The notes under the pieces are model-generated. The model was given only the letters and a program-made list of their open reading frames with translations, ran no database searches and was not told the origin of the DNA. A DNA stretch of 64,000 nt from contig OZ024808.1 of the NCBI GenBank assembly GCA_964017045.1, positions 29,048,495 to 29,112,494 on the forward strand. Direction: 5' to 3'. The stretch comes from Omphiscola glabra. Its lineage: Eukaryota; Mollusca; Gastropoda; Lymnaeidae. Position 1 is the first letter of the stretch. The number at the start of each line of letters is the position of its first letter. Shown here in pieces: positions 33,701-45,700 of this stretch. Both the position numbers and the translations under genes were made by a program.

Positions 33701-36700
33701 GTGGATCAAATAGCACAAGACGGCCATAACAAATATTTCAGTAACAGCATCACACTCAAAATCCTCTCTGTCTTCTTGCTTTTGACATAGTCTTTTTTTA
33801 TGTAGAGTATCTTATCTGGGGCACAGCATCGTATATCTGAGGCTTAGCATTTTATATGGGGCACAGCATTGTAAATCTGGGGCACAGCATCAAATATCCA
33901 GACCTGTTTACTCTTACGATTTTGGCTGACGGTGTACGATTTTGAGGTGTATACATTATATATACTGTAGGTTTATTTTTTACTAATAAGATAATGTATT
34001 GAATGATTTTGTGATGATATTGTACAATTTTAAGAGTTTGAGGGTAAACAGTTCTGTATATCTGTGGTAGAGCACAATATATGGTGAACAGCATTGTATA
34101 TGAAGCACAGCATTGTATATTTGAGGTCATATGTGCTATATTTATTTCTACCCAATGGGGCACAGCATTATATAAGAATTAAAGCATTATATATATGTGG
34201 CACAGCATCATATATCTGAGGCATAGTATCGTATATGGGGCACAGCATTGCCTATTTGAGGCACAACATCATATGTGCTATATTTATTTCTACCCAACCT
34301 TTTACTTCACTTTGTTTATTTTTGGCTAATTCAGTGTACTTGTTAGAATTTAACACAGGGATCCCGGTCAAAACCTAAATTTGGCATAGGCCCTAAATAG
34401 AATGCTACTTTTGGACTATCAGGATGAATATTGTAGAGTTTTTTAATAACGTACGTAATTTCTGCCAAGAACCTACCTCCCCCCAGCCATATGCACGCCT
34501 AGGTAAAATCTAAAAAAATGGCCAACCATTGTTGCCCAGTCAGTGGGTATGTACTTACTGGGTGCCTTGCCCACTCGGTGTGTATGTACTTACTGGGTGC
34601 CATGAATTGACTAAATTTAAATTGTCACTAGAGTGGCTACGCAAATATTACTATTGCAGTGTGTAGCCAATTCACTATGACAACACAAAGCAACAATATG
34701 ACCACCACCACTATCATTACAAAAATGTGGATGTGTTAATTATATAGACTTAAATATTTAGACGCCCCCTACTCCTTTACCCATACACAAAAACACCATT
34801 CCCCTTTTAGGGCTAGCGTAATATAATTATAGATGGTCCCCAACCAATCATATTTCTTGTCCCATTCACCCCTGGATGTAGAATGCAAATGCAGGTTAAA
34901 ACTAAAAACTGAAGATGTACTTTTACAATTTTTTTTTTTTTAATCTTAAAAAAAAAAAACAATGTATATATTTTCAACACAGTCTCTTAAAATCGTAGAT
35001 CTGTCAGGTCTTGTGTACCATTGTAGATGACTTCTCAAAATCATACATTGTACATCAAAACCATAAGAGTCATCAGGTCTGTAGTTTGGTTTCATTTCAT
35101 CTACCTAATTTGGTGTCATTTCATCTACCTAATTTGGTGTCGTTTCATCTATCTAATTTGGTGTCATTTCATCTACCTAGTTTGGTGTCATTTCATCTAC
35201 CAAGTTTGGTGTCATTTCATCTACCCAGTTTGGTGTCATTTCATCTACCCAGTTTGGTGTCCTTTCATCTACCTAGTTTGGTGTCATTTCATCTACCCAG
35301 TTTGGTGTTATTTCATCTACCTAGTTTGGTGTCATTTCATCTACCTAGTTTGGTGTCATTTCATCTACCTAGTTTGGTGTCATTTCATCTACCTAGTTTG
35401 GTGTCATTTCATCTACCTACCAACTCCCTGCATCCTGTCCAGGTCTTGGCGCCGGTAGTCTTGCAGTGTCACCCCAAGTTTCACAGCAAAGAAATCTTTG
35501 GCTCTGGCCTCCATCTTCCTTCTCTCATTGGCCGTCAAAGACTTTCCCAACAACATTCTCTTGGTCTGTTCCTGAAAGATGAAAGGAGTTGATTTAATAC
35601 GTCTCAAAGATTCAACATGTATGTTTCAACAATACATTCAGCAGGTCTGTCCCTACCCTGCCGGGTGGGTTTTCCCAGTCAATTTATACAAAGACTAGCC
35701 CAATTTACATGGGGGCGCTGACAGCCACACTGTCCTGCTGCCCAAAAATCAGTTTGTGGGTTGACCCACACTGATGACTGCAATGGTGGAGCCCTGGCCA
35801 AGGAAGGAGATTCATCGGGAGTCGCCATTCAAGAGCTACGCTCAGTAACGCTTCAGCGACACTATGCATAGATTTACCAAGTCTCATAGATTTAACAAGT
35901 CTCATAGATTTAACAAGTCTCATAGATTTAACAAGTCTCATAGATTTAACAAGTCTCATAGATTTACCAAGTCTCATAGATTTAACAAGTCTCATAGATT
36001 TAACAAGTCTCATAGATTTAACAAGTCTCATAGATTTAACAAGTCTCATAGATTTAACAAGTCTCATAGATTTAACAAGTCTCATAGATTTAACACGTCT
36101 CATAGATTTAACAAGTCTCATAGATTTAACAAGTCTCATAGATTTACCAAGTCTCATAGATTTACCAAGTCTCATAGATTTAACAAGTATCATAGATTTA
36201 ACAAGTCTCATAGATTTAACAAGTCTCATAGATTTAACAAGTCTCATAGATTTAACAAGTCTCATAGATTTAACAAGTCTCATAGATTTAACATGTCTCA
36301 TAGATTTAACAAGTCTCATAGATTTAACAAGTCTCATAGATTTAACAAGTCTCATAGATTTAACAAGTCTCATAGATTTAACAAGTCTCATAGATTTAAC
36401 AAGTCTCATAGATTTAACAAGTCTCATAGATTTAACAAGTCTCATAGATTTAACAAGTCTCATAGATTTAACAAGTCTCATAGATTTAACAAGTCTCATA
36501 GATTTAACAAGTCTCATAGATTTAACATGTCTCATAGATTTAACAAGTCTCATAGATTTAACAAGTCTCATAGATTTAACATGTCTCATAGATTTAACAA
36601 GTCTCAAAGATTCTACATGTCTCAAAGATTCTACATGTCTCATAGATTCTACATGTCTCATAGATTCTACATGGCTCATAGATTCTACATGTCTCAAAGA

Positions 36701-39700
36701 TTCTACATGTCTCAAAGATTCTACATGTCTCAAAGATTCTACATGTCTCATAGATTCTACAATTCTCTAGAAACTAACAAGTTCCTTTCAATTAAATGTC
36801 TTGATCGTGACATAAATAATGATTTTACAAAAGCAAGTTTTCATCAAATGAAAATCGTACAAAGACATAAACATGTATGAACTTTTAAATGAATTAGCTT
36901 GTAAGGAATGGTTTACTGAATATTAGCATGGAATGGTTTACTGAATATTAGCATGGAATGGTTTACTGAATAGTAACATGGAATGGTTTACTGTATATTA
37001 GCATGGAATGGTTTACTGAATATTAGCATGGAATGGTTTACTGAATATTAGCATGTAATGGTTTACTGAATATTAGCATGGAATGGTTTACTGAATAGTA
37101 GCATGTAATGGTTTACTGTATATTAGCATGAAATAGTTTACTGAATATTAGCATGGAATGGTTTACTGAATATTAGCATGGAATGGTTTACTGAATATTA
37201 GCATGGAATGGTTTACTGAATATTAGCATGGAATGGTTTACTGAATATTAGCATGGAATGGTTTACTGAATATTAGCATGGAATGGTTTACTGAATATTA
37301 GCATGGAATGGTTTACTGTACGCTAGCATGTAATGTCAAACTTACTGATTGTCTATCAAACCACTCCTTCTGTTCTTTCCATTTGAGGAGAGTTTTATGT
37401 CGGCCCAGTAGCATACTGTCTGTACGGCCTTGGAAATGTGGAGAAATCTTGCACCATGCTAAATGTTGGTTTCCATAGAATATATTCAACAGTAGATATT
37501 CAGCCTCACATTTTCTTAAACTAAATTACTTTTTAGTGTGTTTGTGTTACTACTTTTTCACATTGAATTTTTCAATTACAACAAAAACAGAATGTTTCTT
37601 AATTTACCAATTAATTAAATGAACCTTTGAAAAGGTGACTCAGTTAATTTTAACTTTGAAAAATTTGATAAGAAAAATGGTGATTCAGTGAAATTTAGCA
37701 CATGTTGCATTTTTAAAGTCTCTAAATTTGTTCAGATTTTTTTCCCCCCAGGTGTTGACTAAAAGAGATAATCAAAAGTGTGCTTTACCTGGACCCATCT
37801 GCTTAAATAGTTTGAGAAGCTTCAAGTCTTCATCATAGGTAAAGTAAGTGAAATTGAGGTTAGGAGCCAAGCAGTTGACATACCTGTTGAAAAGATAGTA
37901 TCAAGTACTCTACTGAATAGATAGTATTAAGTAGCTCCAATTATCCCCGTGTACTGCATGAAAGCAGGCCACAATATTGAAGATGATTGATGTACAAAAT
38001 ATAATTTGGTAACTTCCATTTAACAAAAAAAAGGCTACAGCCCCTAAAGAAAAAATGTTCACAGATTTGGTCCCCGAACAAAATAAAACATAAATTTACC
38101 TGTCTCTGCACTGCATCATGTTACGAGTTCCAACATATTTAGATATTTTAGACCATGAAAAGCCTAGCACCTCCACAGCAGCGAGGAGTTTCTGTTAAGG
38201 ACATGACATTGTAAAATCTTAAGTTCAAACACTGCATTGAATTAAAATATAACACGAAACACAACATTTCTCTTAGTAGAGTTACAAATTTGATATTTTA
38301 CACACAAAAAAATATAAAAAATTTAGCAGTGCATGCTTTATAAACATTCATTGCGAATGTGTAACAATTCCTTTTAAATGACACAGTCGTGACTACAATG
38401 ATTTGAGACTAGCTCTTTTGAATAAAGCAATCATGACTAGAATAAATTGAGACTATCTCTTTCGATTGATACATTCATGACAATATTGAATTGAGAAAGG
38501 AAGGAAATAGTGGAACAAGGTATGTGGAAGCTTGAGAAAGAAAGAGAGGACAATAAAGAGAGAACGTTTCGGCCAAGTGCCTTCTTCAGCGGACAGGACA
38601 AAAGAAGAAACAATAAGTAATAGAAAACAGTTCAAAATCTTGAGTGTTGGGTGTTCGCCATGAATGCTATGTTATTGCCAGAAGTTGGGTGTTAAGTTGG
38701 GTGTTAAGTTGGGTGTTAAGTTGGGTGTTAAGTTGGGTGTTAAGTTGGGTGTTGGCCATGAATGCTATGTTATTGCCAGAAGTTGGGTGTTAAGTTGGGT
38801 GTTAAGTTGGGTGTTAAGTTGGGTGTTAAGTTGGGTGTTAAGTTGGGTGTTAAGTTGGGTGTTAAGTTGGGTGTTAAGTTGGGTGTTAAGTTGGGTGTTA
38901 AGTTGGGTGTTAAGTTGGGTGTTAAGTTGGGTGTTAAGTTGGGTGTTGGCCATGAATGCTATGTTATTGCCAGAAGTTGGGTGTTAAGTTGGGTGTTAAG
39001 TTGGGTGTTAAGTTGGGTGTTAAGTTGGGTGTTAAGTTGGGTGTTAAGTTGGGTGTTGGCCATGAATGCTATGTTATTGCCAGAAGTTGGGTGTTAAGTT
39101 GGGTGTTAAGTTGGGTGTTAAGTTGGGTGTTAAGTTGGGTGTTAAGTTGGGTGTTAAGTTGGGTGTTAAGTTGGGTGTTAAGTTGGGTGTTAAGTTGGGT
39201 GTTGGCCATGAATGCTATGTTATTGCCAGAAGTTGGGTGTTAAGTTGGGTGTTAAGTTGGGTGTTAAGTTGGGTGTTAAGTTGGGTGTTAAGTTGGGTGT
39301 TAAGTTGGGTGTTAAGTTGGGTGTTAAGTTGGGTGTTAAGTTGGGTGTTAAGTTGGGTGTTAAGTTGGGTGTTAAGTTGGGTGTTGGCCATGAATGCTAT
39401 GTTATTGCCAGAAGTTGGGTGTTAAGTTGGGTGTTAAGTTGGGTGTTAAGTTGGGTGTTAAGTTGGGTGTTAAGTTGGGTGTTAAGTTGGGTGTTAAGTT
39501 GGGTGTTAAGTTGAGTGTTGGCTATGAATGCTATGTTATTGCCAGAAGTTGGGTGTTAAGTTGGGTGTTAAGTTGGGTGTTAAGTTGGGTGTTCGCCATG
39601 AATGCTATGTTATTGCCAGAATTTGGGTGTTAAGTTGGGTGTTAAGTTGGGTGTTAAGTTGGGTGTTAAGTTGGGTGTTCGCCATGAATGCTATGTTATT

Positions 39701-42700
39701 GCCAGAAGTTGGGTGTTAAGTTGGGTGTTAAGTTGGGTGTTAAGTTGGGTGTTAAGTTGGGTGTTGGCCATGAATGCTATGTTATTGCCAGAAGTTGGGT
39801 GTTAAGTTGGGTGTTAAGTTGGGTGTTAAGTTGGGTGTTAAGTTGGGTGTTAAGTTGGGTGTTAAGTTGGGTGTTAAGTTGGGTGTTAAGTTGGGTGTTA
39901 AGTTGGGTGTTAAGTTGGGTGTTAAGTTGGGTGTTAAGTTGGGTGTTAAGTTGGGTGTTAAGTTGGGTGTTAAGTTGGGTGTTAAGTTGGGTGTTAAGTT
40001 GGGTGTTGGCCATGAATGCTATATTATTGCCAGAAGTTGGGTGTTAAGTTGGGTGTTAAGTTGGGTGTTAAGTTGGGTGTTAAGTTGGGTGTTAAGTTGG
40101 GTGTTGGCCATGAATGCTATGTTATTGCCAGAAGTTGGGTGTTAAGTTGGGTGTTAAGTTGGGTGTTAAGTTGGGTGTTAAGTTGGGTGTTAAGTTGGGT
40201 GTTAAGTTGGGTGTTAAGTTGGGTGTTAAGTTGGGTGTTAAGTTGGGTGTTAAGTTGGGTGTTGGCCATGAATGCTATGTTATTGCCAGAAGTTGGGTGT
40301 TAAGTTGGGTGTTAAGTTGGGTGTTAAGTTGGGTGTTAAGTTGGGTGTTAAGTTGGGTGTTAAGTTGGGTGTTAAGTTGGGTGTTAAGTTGGGTGTTAAG
40401 TTGGGTGTTAAGTTGGGTGTTAAGTTGGGTGTTAAGTTGGGTGTTAAGTTGGGTGTTGGCCATGAATGCTATGTTATTGCCAGAAGTTGGGTGTTAAGTT
40501 GGGTGTTAAGTTGGGTGTTAAGTTGGGTGTTAAGTTGGGTGTTAAGTTGGGTGTTAAGTTGGGTGTTAAGTAGGGTGTTAAGTTGAGTGTTGGCTATGAA
40601 TGCTATGTTATTGCCAGAAGTTGGGTGTTAAGTTGGGTGTTAAGTTGGGTGTTAAGTTGGGTGTTAAGTTGGGTGTTAAGTTGGGTGTTCACCATGAATG
40701 CTATGTTATTGCCAGAATTTGGGTGTTAAGTTGGGTGTTAAGTTGGGTGTTAAGTTGGGTGTTAAGTTGGGTGTTCGCCATGAATGCTATGTTATTGCCA
40801 GAAGTTGGGTGTTAAGTTGGGTGTTAAGTTGGGTGTTAAGTTGGGTGTTAAGTTGGGTGTTAAGTTGGGTGTTGGCCATGAATGCTATGTTATTGCCAGA
40901 AGTTGGGTGTTAAGTTGGGTGTTAAGTTGGGTGTTAAGTTGGGTGTTAAGTTGGGTGTTAAGTTGGGTGTTAAGTTGGGTGTTAAGTTGGGTGTTAAGTT
41001 GGGTGTTAAGTTGGGTGTTAAGTTGGGTGTTAAGTTGGGTGTTAAGTTGGGTGTTAAGTTGGGTGTTGGCCATGAATGCTATGTTATTGCCAGAAGTTGG
41101 GTGTTAAGTTGGGTGTTAAGTTGGGTGTTAAGTTGGGTGTTAAGTTGGGTGTTAAGTTGGGTGTTGGCCATGAATGCTATGTTATTGCCAGAAGTTGGGT
41201 GTTAAGTTGGGTGTTAAGTTGGGTGTTAAGTTGGGTGTTAAGTTGGGTGTTAAGTTGGGTGTTAAGTTGGGTGTTAAGTTGGGTGTTAAGTTGGGTGTTA
41301 AGTTGGGTGTTAAGTTGGGTGTTAAGTTGGGTGTTAAGTTGGGTGTTGGCCATGAATGCTATGTTATTGCCAGAAGTTGGGTGTTAAGTTGGGTGTTAAG
41401 TTGGGTGTTAAGTTGGGTGTTAAGTTGGGTGTTAAGTTGGGTGTTAAGTTGGGTGTTAAGTTGGGTGTTAAGTTGGGTGTTAAGTTGGGTGTTAAGTTGG
41501 GTGTTAAGTTGGGTGTTAAGTTGGGTGTTAAGTTGGGTGTTAAGTTGGGTGTTAAGTTGGGTGTTAAGTTGGGTGTTAAGTTGGGTGTTAAGTTGGGTGT
41601 TGGCCATGAATGCTATGTTATTGCCAGAAGTTGGGTGTTAAGTTGGGTGTTAAGTTGGGTGTTAAGTTGGGTGTTAAGTTGGGTGTTAAGTTGGGTGTTA
41701 AGTTGGGTGTTAAGTTGGGTGTTAAGTTGGGTGTTAAGTTGGGTGTTAAGTTGGGTGTTAAGTTGGGTGTTAAGTTGGGTGTTGGCCATGAATGCTATGT
41801 TATTGCCAGAAGTTGGGTGTTAAGTTGGGTGTTAAGTTGGGTGTTAAGTTGGGTGTTAAGTTGGGTGTTAAGTTGGGTGTTAAGTTGGGTGTTAAGTTGG
41901 GTGTTAAGTTGGGTGTTAAGTTGAGTGTTGGCTATGAATGCTATGTTATTGCCAGAAGTTGGGTGTTAAGTTGGGTGTTAAGTTGGGTGTTAAGTTGGGT
42001 GTTAAGTTGGGTGTTAAGTTGGGTGTTCGCCATGAATGCTATGTTATTGCCAGAATTTGGGTGTTAAGTTGGGTGTTAAGTTGGGTGTTAAGTTGGGTGT
42101 TCGCCATGAATGCTATGTTATTGCCAGAAGTTGGGTGTTAAGTTGGGTGTTAAGTTGGGTGTTAAGTTGGGTGTTAAGTTGGGTGTTAAGTTGGGTGTTG
42201 GCCATGAATGCTATGTTATTGCCAGAAGTTGGGTGTTAAGTTGGGTGTTAAGTTGGGTGTTAAGTTGGGTGTTAAGTTGGGTGTTAAGTTGGGTGTTAAG
42301 TTGGGTGTTAAGTTGGGTGTTAAGTTGGGTGTTAAGTTGGGTGTTAAGTTGGGTGTTGGCCATGAATGCTATGTTATTGCCAGAAGTTGGGTGTTAAGTT
42401 GGGTGTTAAGTTGGGTGTTAAGTTGGGTGTTAAGTTGGGTGTTAAGTTGGGTGTTGGCCATGAATGCTATGTTATTGCCAGAAGTTGGGTGTTAAGTTGG
42501 GTGTTAAGTTGGGTGTTAAGTTGGGTGTTAAGTTGGGTGTTAAGTTGGGTGTTAAGTTGGGTGTTAAGTTGGGTGTTGGCCATGAATGCTATGTTATTGC
42601 CAGAAGTTGGGTGTTAAGTTGGGTGTTAAGTTGGGTGTTAAGTTGGGTGTTAAGTTGGGTGTTAAGTTGGGTGTTAAGTTGGGTGTTAAGTTGGGTGTTA

Positions 42701-45700
42701 AGTTGGGTGTTGGCCATGAATGCTATGTTATTGCCAGAAGTTGGGTGTTAAGTTGGGTGTTAAGTTGGGTGTTAAGTTGGGTGTTAAGTTGGGTGTTAAG
42801 TTGGGTGTTAAGTTGGGTGTTAAGTTGGGTGTTAAGTTGGGTGTTAAGTTGGGTGTTAAGTTGGGTGTTAAGTTGGGTGTTGGCCATGAATGCTATGTTA
42901 TTGCCAGAATTTGGGTGTTAAGTTGGGTGTTAAGTTGGGTGTTAAGTTGGGTGTTAAGTTGGGTGTTAAGTTGGGTGTTCGCCATGAATGCTATGTTATT
43001 GCCAGAAGTTGGGTGTTAAGTTGGGTGTTAAGTTGGGTGTTAAGTTGGGTGTTAAGTTGGGTGTTAAGTTGGGTGTTGGCCATGAATGCTATGTTATTGC
43101 CAGAAGTTGGGTGTTAAGTTGGGTGTTAAGTTGGGTGTTAAGTTGGGTGTTAAGTTGGGTGTTAAGTTGGGTGTTAAGTTGGGTGTTAAGTTGGGTGTTA
43201 AGTTGGGTGTTAAGTTGGGTGTTAAGTTGGGTGTTAAGTTGGGTGTTAAGTTGGGTGTTAAGTTGGGTGTTAAGTTGGGTGTTAAGTTGGGTGTTGGCCA
43301 TGAATGCTATGTTATTGCCAGAAGTTGGGTGTTAAGTTGGGTGTTAAGTTGGGTGTTAAGTTGGGTGTTAAGTTGGGTGTTAAGTTGGGTGTTGGCCATG
43401 AATGCTATGTTATTGCCAGAAGTTGGGTGTTAAGTTGGGTGTTAAGTTGGGTGTTAAGTTGGGTGTTAAGTTGGGTGTTAAGTTGGGTGTTAAGTTGGGT
43501 GTTAAGTTGGGTGTTAAGTTGGGTGTTAAGTTGGGTGTTAAGTTGGGTGTTAAGTTGGGTGTTAAGTTGGGTGTTAAGTTGGGTGTTAAGTTGGGTGTTA
43601 AGTTGGGTGTTAAGTTGGGTGTTGGCCATGAATGCTATGTTATTGCCAGAAGTTGGGTGTTAAGTTGGGTGTTAAGTTGGGTGTTAAGTTGGGTGTTAAG
43701 TTGGGTGTTAAGTTGGGTGTTAAGTTGGGTGTTAAGTTGGGTGTTAAGTTGAGTGTTGGCTATGAATGCTATGTTATTGCCAGAAGTTGGGTGTTAAGTT
43801 GGGTGTTAAGTTGGGTGTTAAGTTGGGTGTTAAGTTGGGTGTTAAGTTGGGTGTTCGCCATGAATGCTATGTTATTGCCAGAATTTGGGTGTTAAGTTGG
43901 GTGTTAAGTTGGGTGTTAAGTTGGGTGTTAAGTTGGGTGTTCGCCATGAATGCTATGTTATTGCCAGAAGTTGGGTGTTAAGTTGGGTGTTAAGTTGGGT
44001 GTTAAGTTGGGTGTTAAGTTGGGTGTTAAGTTGGGTGTTGGCCATGAATGCTATGTTATTGCCAGAAGTTGGGTGTTAAGTTGGGTGTTAAGTTGGGTGT
44101 TAAGTTGGGTGTTAAGTTGGGTGTTAAGTTGGGTGTTAAGTTGGGTGTTAAGTTGGGTGTTGGCCATGAATGCTATGTTATTGCCAGAAGTTGGGTGTTA
44201 AGTTGGGTGTTAAGTTGGGTGTTAAGTTGGGTGTTAAGTTGGGTGTTAAGTTGGGTGTTAAGTTGGGTGTTAAGTTGGGTGTTAAGTTGGGTGTTAAGTT
44301 GGGTGTTAAGTTGAGTGTTGGCTATGAATGCTATGTTATTGCCAGAAGTTGGGTGTTAAGTTGGGTGTTAAGTTGGGTGTTAAGTTGGGTGTTAAGTTGG
44401 GTGTTCGCCATGAATGCTATGTTATTGCCAGAATTTGGGTGTTAAGTTGGGTGTTAAGTTGGGTGTTAAGTTGGGTGTTAAGTTGGGTGTTCGCCATGAA
44501 TGCTATGTTATTGTCAGAAGTTGGGTGTTCGCCATGAATGCTATGTTATTGCCAGAATTTGGGTGTTCCAAAACCAAAATATGCATTCTCTTCAAAACAT
44601 TACAGGAATTCAAAGAATTCATGTATTTTTACTGTGAAAATAGATTTTAATAGACAAAAATATTTTGGAAATAAGTAAAATATAAGAAATCAGAAAAGAA
44701 ATACTGGATTATTGAGGATCATTAGTAGGAGTTTGATTCCAAATGGTGATATTGTGCCAAAAATCTGAATTAAATTGTTTTCCTTCCTATCTCTCGATGG
44801 TGTGTTGGTGCAGGTAATCAGAGCTTTGATGGAAAAACCTGATGCCCATTGTGTTTATCTCCGTTGATACAGGATGAGACCCGAGAAAGTTTCGATATCA
44901 ATGAAGATGTTCATTGAACCTTTTGATATTGACAAAGATGTTCAGGGCACCTTTTAATATCGAAGATGATGTTCAGGGTAAATTTCAATATCAATGAAGA
45001 TGTTCAGGGTAACTTTCAATATCAATGAAGATGTTCATTGAACCTTTTGATATCAACGAAGATCGTCATGGAACCTTTCGATATTAAAAAAGATGTTCAG
45101 TGAACCTTTTGATATTGACAAAGATGTTCAGTGCACCTTTTAATATCGAAGATGATGTTCAGGGTAAATTTCAATATCAATGAAGATGTTCAGGGTAACT
45201 TTCAATATCAATGAAGATGTTCATTGAACATTTTGATATCAACGAAGATTGTCATTGAACCTTTCGATATTAAAAAAGATGTTCAGTGAACCTTTTGATA
45301 TTGACAAAGATGTTCAGTGCACCTTTTAATATCGAAGATGATGTTCAGGGTAAATTTCAATATCAATGAAGATGTTCAGGGTAAATTTCAATATCAATGA
45401 AGATGTTCAGGGTAACTTTCAATATCAATGAAGATGTTCATTGAACCTTTCGATATCAACGAAGATGTTCATTGAACTTTTGATATCAAAGATAATGTTC
45501 AAGGTAAATTTCAATATCAATAAAGATGTTCAGGGAAACTTTCAATATCAATGAAGATGTTCAGGGAAATTTTCAATATCAACGAAGATGTTCAGGCAAA
45601 CGTTCAAAATAAAGGAAGATGTTCAGGGAAACTTTCAATATCAACAAAGATGTTCAGGGAAACTTTCAATATCAACAAAGATGTTCAGGGAAACTTTCAA

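Noticed and set aside
38643..44565. Dozens of overlapping open frames of the LGVKLGVK / VLSWVLSW type as repeat proteins
   Set aside because: They arise because the 12-bp unit is divisible by three, occur on both strands, and lie inside a SNAPC4 intron with no splice or start context.
38643..44565. Telomeric repeat, because of TTGGGTGTTAAG
   Set aside because: The 12-mer is not a TTAGGG variant and the array is intronic with exons on both sides.
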